6,054 bases of DNA, from NCBI GenBank assembly GCA_937886325.1, contig CALABV010000140.1:1-6054 (forward strand). The letters are read 5' to 3'. Position numbers and translations under genes: made by a program. Shown in pieces: positions 1 to 5,723 of the stretch. The number at the start of each line of letters is the position of its first letter. Position 1 is the first letter of the stretch. The notes under the pieces were generated by a model, which was given only the letters and a program-made list of their open reading frames with translations, was not told where the DNA came from and searched no databases. This DNA is from an uncultured Geobacter sp. (lineage in GTDB: Bacteria; Desulfobacterota; Desulfuromonadia; Geobacterales; Geobacteraceae).

Positions 1-1118
1 CCCGTGAAGACGCCCGCGACTACGGCATCATCGGCTGCGTCGAGCCCCAGGTGGCCGGCAAGACCGAAGGGTGGCACGACGCCGCGTTCTTCAACATGGC
101 CAAGGTCCTGGAACTGGCGCTCAACAACGGAGCCGACGCCCTCACCGGCAAGCAGCTCGGTCCCGAGACCGGGGACCTCGCTACCTTCGGCTCCTTTGAC
201 GACGTCATGAAGGCGTATAAGACCCAGATGGAATACTTCGTCAAACTGCTGGTCGTCTCCGACAACGCGGTGGACATCGCCCACGGCCAGCGCACGCCGC
301 TGCCGTTCCTCTCTTCCCTGGTGGACGACTGCATGGCCAAGGGGAAATCCCTCCAGGAAGGGGGAGCCCACTACAACTTCACCGGTCCGCAGGGCGTAGG
401 CGTGGGCAACGTGGGCGACTCGCTGACCGCCATCAGGAAGCTGGTGTTCGACGACAAGGCAATCACCCTTTCCGATCTCAAAAAAGGCCTTGCGAGCGAC
501 TTCGCGGGCGTGGAAATGGAAAGCATGCGGCAGATGCTGCAGAACCGCGCGCCCAAGTACGGCAACGACAATGAATACGCCGACATGATAGCCCACGAAG
601 GCGCGCTGATTTACTGTCGTGAGGTGGAGAAGTACACCAACCCGCGCGGCGGCAGATTCCAGCCCGGCCTCTACCCGGTCTCGGCCAACGTGCCGCTCGG
701 CACGGTAGTGGGCGCGACCCCGGACGGCCGCAAGTCCGGCACACCGCTGGCAGACGGCGTCTCCCCGGTGTCCGGCGTCGACCAGTCCGGACCGACCGCG
801 TCCGTCAAATCGGTTGCGCGTCTCGACCACGTCATCGCCTCCAACGGCACGCTGCTGAACATGAAGTTCCACCCGAACGCCCTGAAGGACGACCGCGGGA
901 TCCAGAACCTGGTCGGCGTCACCGAGACCTTCTTCAACGGCGGGGGTACCCACATCCAGTACAACGTCATCGGCCGCGACACGCTGCTGGACGCCCAGCA
1001 GCACCCGGACAACTATCAGGGCATGGTAGTGCGCGTGGCAGGGTACAGCGCCTTCTTCACCTCCCTCGACAAGGCCATCCAGGACGATATCATCGCACGT
1101 ACCGAACAGGTGTTCTGA
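1..1118 (+). CDS. Glycyl radical enzyme, glycerol/1,2-propanediol dehydratase-like (C-terminal part; 5' end outside window)
   Basis: The frame is open from base 3 and no start is visible, so about the last 371 residues are present of a family usually near 790-850 residues. The catalytic thiyl loop GCVEP is at bases 33-47, with Cys at 36-38 and the general-base Glu at 42-44. It is followed by GKTEGWHD, whose Asp contacts substrate in glycerol dehydratase. The radical-bearing glycine motif RVAGYSA lies near the C-terminus, with Gly at 1041-1043. From memory the stretch around GCVEP and GWHD is closest to the B12-independent glycerol dehydratase DhaB1 of Clostridium butyricum. GCVEP rules out pyruvate formate-lyase proper, which has adjacent cysteines. 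The choline lyase, diol dehydratase and isethionate lyase branches share these motifs, so the substrate is not settled. The enzyme would be cytoplasmic and oxygen-sensitive and needs a radical-SAM activase, which is not encoded downstream in this window. GC content and C/G-ending codons are clearly higher than in the following genes. Confidence 0.93.
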   Translation, partial: REDARDYGIIGCVEPQVAGKTEGWHDAAFFNMAKVLELALNNGADALTGKQLGPETGDLATFGSFDDVMKAYKTQMEYFVKLLVVSDNAVDIAHGQRTPLPFLSSLVDDCMAKGKSLQEGGAHYNFTGPQGVGVGNVGDSLTAIRKLVFDDKAITLSDLKKGLASDFAGVEMESMRQMLQNRAPKYGNDNEYADMIAHEGALIYCREVEKYTNPRGGRFQPGLYPVSANVPLGTVVGATPDGRKSGTPLADGVSPVSGVDQSGPTASVKSVARLDHVIASNGTLLNMKFHPNALKDDRGIQNLVGVTETFFNGGGTHIQYNVIGRDTLLDAQQHPDNYQGMVVRVAGYSAFFTSLDKAIQDDIIARTEQVF

Positions 1119-1148
1119 TGATGTACGTCATGGCAAGAGCGGAAGGGA

Positions 1149-1169
1149 GGGTCGGGATCGGCCCGTCCC
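1149..1169 (+). other. Short GC hairpin after the glycyl radical enzyme
   Basis: GGG-t-CGGG (1149-1156) pairs with CCCG-t-CCC (1162-1169) around a 5-nt loop, giving seven pairs with one T-T mismatch. No T-run follows, so by itself it is not an intrinsic terminator. It may protect the 3' end of the transcript. It is weak and could be fortuitous in GC-rich sequence. Confidence 0.3.
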
Positions 1170-1199
1170 GCTAAAGTTGAAAAGCGGAAGACACATCTG

Positions 1200-1239
1200 A
1201 AAAAGGGGCACGGCAAGCCGTGCCCCGAAAAGGCTTTTT
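1200..1239 (+). terminator. Strong GC-rich hairpin, probable terminator of the glycyl radical enzyme transcript
   Basis: A perfect 10-bp stem, GGGGCACGGC (1205-1214) and GCCGTGCCCC (1217-1226), has only AA between the arms, so the real loop probably opens one further pair. An A-run precedes it (1200-1204) and five T follow at 1235-1239. The T-run is 8 nt beyond the stem, which is less tight than a textbook rho-independent terminator. Its place between the radical enzyme stop and the next gene's start suggests that the two genes are separate transcription units. A near copy occurs at 5565-5587. Confidence 0.7.
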
Positions 1240-1291
1240 ACAAACACACGGCTGAAGATGCTCTGAAATGCAGTACTAAAATAAACCATGA

Positions 1292-1296
1292 GGGAG
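1292..1296 (+). promoter_or_regulatory. Ribosome binding site that sets the outer-membrane protein start at 1303
   Basis: GGGAG lies 6 nt before the ATG at 1303. It sits downstream of the alternative in-frame ATG at 1288, which has no purine-rich site in front of it. The start at 1303 also puts the basic signal-peptide residues at the N-terminus, so it is preferred. Confidence 0.7.
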
Positions 1297-1302
1297 ATTA
1301 CT

Positions 1303-2166
1303 ATGCGTCTGGTATTTCGGAAACTGTCTTGTATCATTGCGGCGGCTCTGGTTATTGGTTGTTTGTCGGGAGTTTCAGGCAAGGCGGAAGCAGGGCTTAT
1401 TCCCTACAGTGTCATTGGAGTCAATGAATTCAATCTTCCGGTCAAGTACGAACCATTCAATGCTTTTCTCTCGTACAATGTTTACAGAGATGAAGGAAAG
1501 TCATGGGAAGGCGAGAGCGGCGCCCGGGATACATTTCTGAGTGTTGAAAAGTATGCCCGATTCTTCAAAATTGATGCGCTGCCGAGCGTCGGTTTCCTGT
1601 GGGAAGCAGTGGTGGGCGGTATCTATACTTCAGGTAAGGATGATACGAGTACAACGGGGATACTTGACATGCAGACCGGTTTCCTTGCCTGGGTTCGTCC
1701 TACACCCAATCTGACAACCGGTTTAGAGTATTTTCTGTATCTTCCCTTTGGCACGAAGGATGTCTCCAGTCATACCTGGGCGAATAGTATCGCCTTCTGC
1801 ACTAACTATAATCTAGCCGGCTTTACGCTTGACGGCGATATCGGTTATAAGTTTGTCGGAGATACACATGCGGATGGAAAACACAGCGAAAACGGGGATG
1901 TGTTTTTTGGCAACCTTGTGCTTGCCTATCAGTTCATGAAGAACATCCAACCGATGTTGAAGTTGGATTTTCAAGCTACCGGCTCAGGTAAAGACAAGGC
2001 CACGGGAATGAAGACTTCCGGTTCGGAAGAACTCGCCGGTGGTATCGGCAATCATTTCACTCTGACCGAGAAGTTGTCCGGCGACATCTGGTATGAACAT
2101 GGTCTGACGGGAAGGAATACCACAAAAACGAATTCCGTCCTGGCGAGGATCGTGTACGTGTTTTAA
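1303..2166 (+). CDS. Outer-membrane beta-barrel protein, putative channel (SphA/phenol MetA-degradation transporter-like)
   Basis: The protein has 287 residues. It opens with a classical signal peptide: basic MRLVFRK, a hydrophobic core at about residues 9-25, and a likely signal peptidase I site after Ala-Glu-Ala at residue 30. A lipobox-like V-I-G-C at residues 17-20 is present, but the barrel-like body argues against a lipoprotein. The mature part alternates short amphipathic strands with Gly/Asn/Asp-rich turns and ends in IVYVF. A terminal aromatic residue is the usual signal for BAM-mediated outer-membrane insertion. The overall pattern resembles the family annotated as transporter or phenol MetA-degradation protein (PF13557), which are channel-like proteins often found beside aromatic or alcohol catabolism genes. 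This family assignment is from pattern and memory. Ligand and transport role are inferred. It is flanked by terminators on both sides, so it is probably transcribed alone. Confidence 0.75.
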   Translation: MRLVFRKLSCIIAAALVIGCLSGVSGKAEAGLIPYSVIGVNEFNLPVKYEPFNAFLSYNVYRDEGKSWEGESGARDTFLSVEKYARFFKIDALPSVGFLWEAVVGGIYTSGKDDTSTTGILDMQTGFLAWVRPTPNLTTGLEYFLYLPFGTKDVSSHTWANSIAFCTNYNLAGFTLDGDIGYKFVGDTHADGKHSENGDVFFGNLVLAYQFMKNIQPMLKLDFQATGSGKDKATGMKTSGSEELAGGIGNHFTLTEKLSGDIWYEHGLTGRNTTKTNSVLARIVYVF

Positions 2167-2200
2167 GCGGACAAGCGCCCAATTGTCTGCAAAGCTTCCC

Positions 2201-2230
2201 TTGCCGTTCACTTCGTACAAGTGAAGGCAA
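2201..2230 (+). other. Stable stem-loop downstream of the outer-membrane protein gene
   Basis: TTGCC-g-TTCACTT (2201-2213) pairs with AAGTGAA-GGCAA (2219-2230) around a CGTAC loop, making 12 pairs with one bulged G. A run of six T comes only at 2242-2247, 11 nt later, so it is a weak terminator at best. It may be an mRNA 3'-end stabiliser in front of the better terminator that follows. Confidence 0.5.
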
Positions 2231-2252
2231 TCCTCCCCCCATTTTTTGCGGT

Positions 2253-2295
2253 ACTCCCTCTCCCGTTGCTCACGTGCGGGGAGGGAGTTTTTTTT
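2253..2295 (+). terminator. Rho-independent terminator of the outer-membrane protein gene
   Basis: ACTCCCTC-t-CCCG (2253-2265) pairs with CGGGGAGGGAGT (2277-2288), 12 pairs with one bulged T, around an 11-nt loop. Eight T follow directly (2288-2295). Stem and T-run geometry are typical and point to + strand termination. This separates the outer-membrane gene from the signalling cluster. Confidence 0.85.
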
Positions 2296-2482
2296 CGTGC
2301 ATTCGTAAGGTAATTTTACACTTCCAAGGTCGGAATTCACGGGTGAGAACGTCGTTTTAGGGGCACCACTTTTCTTCGTTGGATTCATCTCTTCAGATTC
2401 GTTTGCGTAGCAAATCAGTACCGACCCCGTAATGACGCATTCAAGTGAGTAAAGCCACCCTTTTGGGTGATAGTATTCTTCT

Positions 2483-2510
2483 TTGGATCTGTGTTACAAA
2501 AGTGTAAAAT
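2483..2510 (+). promoter_or_regulatory. Candidate promoter with overlapping palindrome upstream of the response regulator
   Basis: TTGGAT (2483-2488), 16 nt, then TAAAAT (2505-2510) matches a sigma-70 pattern: three of six at -35 and five of six at -10. The palindrome TTACA-AAAG-TGTAA (2494-2507) covers the spacer and overlaps the -10, a position expected for a repressor-like operator. It would leave a leader of about 70 nt before the ATG. The -35 is weak, and AT-rich sequence yields such matches by chance. Confidence 0.3.
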
Positions 2511-2584
2511 ATTGTTTGAAAAATTATCAGGGTGATTCTTGTAGAATTCATTGAAGGTGTCTTTCTGCTCAGAGAGGGTTTTTC

Positions 2585-3235
2585 ATGGATAATCAAGGTC
2601 CCGTCAGGATTTTTCTGGCCGATGACCATCCGCTTCTTCGCATGGGGTTGAGCCTTGCTTTCCAGGCAAAGGACAATATCAAGGTAGTTGGAGAGGCGGA
2701 TAACGGTTTCGATGCGATAGAGAAAATCAAGACTGTCATGCCTGATGTCGCCCTCCTGGACATCGATATGCCGGGTCTCTCCGGCACCGCGGCCATTCGG
2801 GTTCTCAGAAAGATCCTCCCCGACATGAAAATACTCGTCTTGTCGACGTATAACGACGAGCATTACATCAGAGAGGCCATGAGCGCTGGAGCAAACGGTT
2901 ACATACTGAAAACGGTGGATATGGACAACCTGGTTGAGATAATCACCAGCTTCAATGAGGGAAAAGAGATCGTATCCCCCTACTTGCTGGATCTCGGCAT
3001 TGCCCCGCAACAGTCGGCCACCGACAAGGGTCACGATGATTTCTATCTGACAAGAAGGGAAAAAGAGATTCTGAAATGCCTTGCCGAAGGAAAAGACAAT
3101 AAGCACATTTCCGCCAGCTTATTCCTGAGTATTGAGACGGTGAAGACGCACATGAAAAGCATATTCAGAAAGATGGACGCCAAAAGCAGGCTCGATGCGG
3201 TCATGAAGGCAAAACATCACAAATTGTTGGATTGA
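2585..3235 (+). CDS. NarL/FixJ-family response regulator (receiver + LuxR-type HTH)
   Basis: The protein has 216 residues. The receiver domain covers about residues 7-125, with the acidic pair Asp13-Asp14 in LADDHP, phospho-acceptor Asp59 in LLDIDMPG, the switch Ser87-Thr88 and the conserved Lys109. After a linker comes a LuxR-type helix-turn-helix at about 153-208: LTRREKEILKCLAEGKDNKHI, then the recognition helix region SIETVKTHMKSIFRKM. It is therefore a DNA-binding transcription regulator switched by phosphorylation. The ATG at 2585 has a GAGAGGG site 6 nt upstream. The histidine kinase gene begins 88 bp downstream and is the obvious partner. The receiver is about 57% identical by hand count (roughly 75 of 132 positions) to the receiver-only protein at 5111, so the two are paralogues. 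Target genes are unknown; the channel and radical-enzyme genes upstream are reasonable candidates. Confidence 0.93.
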   Translation: MDNQGPVRIFLADDHPLLRMGLSLAFQAKDNIKVVGEADNGFDAIEKIKTVMPDVALLDIDMPGLSGTAAIRVLRKILPDMKILVLSTYNDEHYIREAMSAGANGYILKTVDMDNLVEIITSFNEGKEIVSPYLLDLGIAPQQSATDKGHDDFYLTRREKEILKCLAEGKDNKHISASLFLSIETVKTHMKSIFRKMDAKSRLDAVMKAKHHKLLD

Positions 3236-3256
3236 AAACTGTCAGTGTCCTTGCCA

Positions 3257-3295
3257 TACGCCGTAACCGGCCGGAAGCGTAGGAGCACTTCTCCT
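3257..3295 (+). other. Inverted repeats between response regulator and kinase genes
   Basis: TACGC (3257-3261) is repeated inverted as GCGTA (3277-3281), enclosing the palindrome CCGGCCGG (3267-3274). Next to it AGGAG (3281-3285) pairs with CTCCT (3291-3295) around CACTT. There is no T-run. These small structures in the 88-bp gap could modulate expression of the kinase relative to the regulator, but they are individually weak. Confidence 0.25.
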
Positions 3296-3323
3296 CTCAG
3301 GGTCGAAAAGGGTAAAGAAACAG

Positions 3324-5009
3324 ATGAAACAGTCACTTCAATTACTGGATCTCATACCAAAGGAAAAACTTGACGAGATTCTTCAGGCCGTCAACGAGGC
3401 GTGCGGGATCGGTTCCGTAATAGCCGATACGGAAGGACGCCCCATTTCCAGTGAGTCGAATTTTTCCAGATTCTGCAAGAATTACTGCCGTGCTACCGAG
3501 CAGGGCAGAAACAGGTGCTACCAGAGCGACGCCTATGGCGGCAAAATGGCGATGAATCATAAGGAGCCTTATGTCTACGACTGTCTGAACGCGGGACTGG
3601 TGGATTGCGCGACGCCGATCATTGTAGAGGGACACCATCTCGGCAACCTTAACGGAGGGCAGGTTCTGGAGGAACCGATACCCGTCGAGGAAGCAATAGA
3701 GCGCGCCAGGGCTATCGGCATCGAGGATGTTGACGGATACCTGCTGGCGCTCAAGAAAATTCCACGGGTAAAGCGGGCGCGGCTTCGGAAGATTGTTAAC
3801 CTGATGTCGGTCATAACGGAGACGATCAGCGACCTGGGTATACAGAAGATGCTGCTGGCGAAGCAGTCGAAGGAATATCTGAACAAACTGATAAACAGCG
3901 TATCCGATTGCATCATTTCTCTTGACGCGAACGGCGTGATTATCATGAGCAATGAAGTCTGTTTCGATGTCTTCGGCTGCCCGCGCGAGAAATTCTACGG
4001 ACGTCCCTTCATTGATTTCCTCGCGAACGGAGAAGTTGTTAAAGAGTGCAAGGATAAACTTGACAGCGGGTTGATGGATAATTGTCGTGCCGAATTCACG
4101 GCAATGAAGAATGACAGGACCACTTTCCCCGTCCAGGTTTCCATATCGCGGGTCAATGACGAGGATGGGGAGGCAACCGGCTATGTGGTCGTCCTCCGCG
4201 ATATCACGGAAGAGAAGCAGATCGAGAAAATGAAGGAAGACCTGGTGGGAATGTTGACCCACGATATGCGCAATCCTATCCTGGCAATCAACAAGACGCT
4301 TGAACTCCTGTCGACCGAAAGGCTCGGACAAATCAATGAGAACCAGAGGAAGATCATGAAGTTGGCGATCAATACCAATGATCAGCTAGGCAGCATGGTC
4401 AACGCCTTTCTCGACATATTCCGTGACGACAACGGCCGTTTCGAACTGCACAGGAATTATTACGAAATAAACAAGGTGATCTCTATCTGCGTTGAAGAAG
4501 TCGCCCTTTTTCTGGAAGACAAGAAACTGGAGGTCACGTTTGAAACTCAGACACCGGTAATCGAGATCTATTGCGACCTTTTCCGGATAAAAAGAACAAT
4601 AGGAAATCTTCTCTCAAATGCAATCAATTACAGTATCACCGATGGAAAGATACTAATCTCGACGCGTATTGTCAGGGGCGATGAACCGAAATTCATCTCG
4701 TCCGTCCCCCCGAAATATCAAAGCCGACTAGACAAAGGTGAGCGTTACTTCCTGGCAACAATCGCGGATACCGGGTATGGAATCCCCGAAGAGTATCAGG
4801 AATCGGTCTTTGAAAAGTTTTTTACGGTCAAAACAGAAGAGGGGCTGGGAAGGCGGGGAATCGGTCTTGGTCTCGCATTTTGCAAGCTGGTCATAGAAGC
4901 TCATGGGGGGGTCATATTCTGTCGGACGCCATCCGGTTCGGTTGTCGGAGAGAGGACGCCTGGGGTCGAATTTCATGTTATTCTGCCGTATCAAGAGGGT
5001 TCTGCGTAG
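3324..5009 (+). CDS. Soluble sensor histidine kinase, PocR-PAS-HisKA-HATPase
   Basis: The protein has 561 residues and no signal peptide or membrane segment, so it is a cytoplasmic sensor. Residues 5-170 form a PocR domain, with Cys at 51, 55, 65, 87 and 95, the segment YDCLNAGLVDCATPI and the closing GGQV. This family (PF10114) is predicted to bind small hydrocarbon derivatives such as propanediols. A PAS domain follows at about 180-297, ending in VVVLRDITEEKQ. HisKA has phospho-acceptor His313 in LTHDMRNPI. The catalytic ATPase domain covers about 415-557: N box NLLSNAINYS (428-437), G1 DTGYGIPE (482-489), F box VFEKFF (495-500) and G2 GIGLGLAFCK (512-521). All catalytic motifs look intact. 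The start at 3324 has AAAAGGG 11 nt upstream, a rather distant site. It is flanked by two paralogous response regulators, its likely phospho-acceptors. The exact ligand is unknown. Confidence 0.93.
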   Translation: MKQSLQLLDLIPKEKLDEILQAVNEACGIGSVIADTEGRPISSESNFSRFCKNYCRATEQGRNRCYQSDAYGGKMAMNHKEPYVYDCLNAGLVDCATPIIVEGHHLGNLNGGQVLEEPIPVEEAIERARAIGIEDVDGYLLALKKIPRVKRARLRKIVNLMSVITETISDLGIQKMLLAKQSKEYLNKLINSVSDCIISLDANGVIIMSNEVCFDVFGCPREKFYGRPFIDFLANGEVVKECKDKLDSGLMDNCRAEFTAMKNDRTTFPVQVSISRVNDEDGEATGYVVVLRDITEEKQIEKMKEDLVGMLTHDMRNPILAINKTLELLSTERLGQINENQRKIMKLAINTNDQLGSMVNAFLDIFRDDNGRFELHRNYYEINKVISICVEEVALFLEDKKLEVTFETQTPVIEIYCDLFRIKRTIGNLLSNAINYSITDGKILISTRIVRGDEPKFISSVPPKYQSRLDKGERYFLATIADTGYGIPEEYQESVFEKFFTVKTEEGLGRRGIGLGLAFCKLVIEAHGGVIFCRTPSGSVVGERTPGVEFHVILPYQEGSA

Positions 5010-5039
5010 TATTTCCGAAATGAAATTTGGGTAGCTAGA

Positions 5040-5056
5040 GCTTCACCTTGTGAAGC
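5040..5056 (+). other. Small perfect stem-loop between kinase and receiver genes
   Basis: GCTTCAC (5040-5046) pairs with GTGAAGC (5050-5056) around CTT, a 7-bp stem 30 nt after the kinase stop and 54 nt before the next ATG. No T-run follows, so read-through into the receiver gene is expected. It could be an mRNA processing or stability element, or a protein-binding inverted repeat. Confidence 0.35.
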
Positions 5057-5110
5057 CGCCACAGAGCGTTCCGCATATGGCTCACGTCACTCTTTGCAAG
5101 AGGGGTCATT

Positions 5111-5560
5111 ATGAGGAATACACATTCGCACAAGAAGGGAGACACCACGGTATTCATAGCCGATGACCATCCCCTTATCCGTTTCGGCCTGCGCCTCAGC
5201 CTGGAAGATGCGGACGGAATAAGGGTGATCGGCGAAGCTATCGACGGGTACAGCGCAATCGAGAAAATTCTGGAAACCCCTCCCGACGTGGCATTGGTCG
5301 ATGTAGACATGCCCGGGCTCTCCGGGACCGGCGCCATTCGCGTCCTGCGGAGATCCCTGCCGATGCTGAGAATAATTGTATTGTCAACGTATCACAATGA
5401 TGAATACATCCGTGAGACCATGGACGCTGGGGCGGACGGATATGTTCTGAAAAATGTCAATGTGGATGAACTCGCCAGGATTATCAAATCCTATGCCGCA
5501 CGTACGTCAGTTGCCTCTCCCTACCTGATTAGCCTCGGGACGGGACCTGTTACGGTGTGA
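5111..5560 (+). CDS. Receiver-only response regulator, paralogue of the regulator at 2585
   Basis: The protein has 149 residues. Receiver features are complete: Asp18-Asp19 in IADDHP, phospho-acceptor Asp64 in LVDVDMPG, Ser92-Thr93 and Lys114. The protein follows its paralogue through SPYL-x2-LG, the start of the linker, then ends at GTGPVTV with TGA at 5558-5560. No LuxR-type HTH follows in any frame of the next 200 bp, so this is a stand-alone receiver or an old truncation rather than a recent frameshift. AAGAGGGG lies 5 nt before the ATG. It is 101 bp downstream of the kinase and probably co-transcribed with it. Such a protein could act as a phosphate sink, a competitor for the kinase, or a protein-protein output like CheY or Spo0F. 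The sequence does not distinguish these. Confidence 0.9.
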   Translation: MRNTHSHKKGDTTVFIADDHPLIRFGLRLSLEDADGIRVIGEAIDGYSAIEKILETPPDVALVDVDMPGLSGTGAIRVLRRSLPMLRIIVLSTYHNDEYIRETMDAGADGYVLKNVNVDELARIIKSYAARTSVASPYLISLGTGPVTV

Positions 5561-5563
5561 TGC

Positions 5564-5587
5564 CGGGACGCGGCATGCCGCGCCCCG
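5564..5587 (+). terminator. GC hairpin directly after the receiver gene, probable 3' end of the signalling operon
   Basis: CGGG-a-CGCGGC (5564-5574) pairs with GCCGCG-c-CCCG (5577-5587): ten pairs, one A-C mismatch, AT between the arms. It starts 4 nt after the stop codon. No clear T-run follows, so it may stop transcription only with help from other factors or mark and stabilise the mRNA end. It shares 19 of 23 bases with the hairpin after the glycyl radical enzyme. Confidence 0.5.
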
Positions 5588-5631
5588 TGTACGTCACCTT
5601 TCCCGCCCTTCTTCACTCCACGCGCCGCACC

Positions 5632-5723
5632 ATTGCGCGACATTCTTCATCCCTCACCCCGGAATACCCTCTTTGAGCGATTACGAACACCCTTTCAGGC
5701 GATAGTTTCAGATTGCGCGACAT
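5632..5723. repeat. 12-nt direct repeat pair upstream of the oxidoreductase gene
   Basis: ATTGCGCGACAT occurs at 5632-5643 and again at 5712-5723, exactly 80 bp apart, both in the non-coding region. Each copy contains the short palindrome GCGC. It could be a pair of protein-binding sites or the remnant of a small duplication. Sequence on either side of the copies does not continue the match. Confidence 0.5.

Larger units (their letters stand above)
2167..2584. other. 418-bp intergenic region with terminators and regulatory signals, no gene
   Basis: No convincing coding sequence is seen on either strand. The first 130 bp hold two tandem hairpins ending in an eight-T run. The rest is AT-richer. 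It contains a 5-bp hairpin CACCC-TTTT-GGGTG (2456-2469), an interrupted palindrome TTTGC-GTA-GCAAA (2402-2414), a palindrome TTACA-N4-TGTAA (2494-2507) inside a candidate promoter, and the leader of the response regulator at 2585. Its size suggests that the signalling cluster has its own, possibly controlled, promoter. Confidence 0.6.

Noticed and set aside
1118..1174. 18-codon frame starting on the overlap with the radical enzyme stop codon
   Set aside because: There is no resemblance to a known protein and the ATG overlap alone is weak evidence. It coincides with a GC hairpin, so pairing constraints explain the sequence equally well.
1354..1365. Lipobox-like V-I-G-C in the signal peptide of the outer-membrane protein
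   Set aside because: A better signal peptidase I site (Ala-Glu-Ala) follows ten residues later, and the mature sequence reads as a beta-barrel with a terminal aromatic residue.
1984..2388. 134-codon open frame on the minus strand covering the end of the outer-membrane gene and the terminator region
   Set aside because: It is antisense to the well-supported outer-membrane gene over 180 bp, runs through both hairpins, shows no recognisable domain, and has no convincing ribosome site.
2441..3106. 221-codon open frame on the minus strand opposite the first response regulator
   Set aside because: It is fully explained as the complement of a regulator with intact receiver and HTH motifs, and it extends across that gene's candidate promoter.
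3342..4331. 329-codon open frame on the minus strand opposite the histidine kinase
   Set aside because: It is a shadow of the kinase, whose PocR, PAS and HisKA motifs are all read on the + strand. The minus-strand protein has no recognisable family.
1125..5596. TACGTCA occurring at 1125, 5503 and 5590
   Set aside because: One copy is inside a coding sequence and three occurrences of a 7-mer in 6 kb are not unusual, so there is no basis for calling it a binding site.
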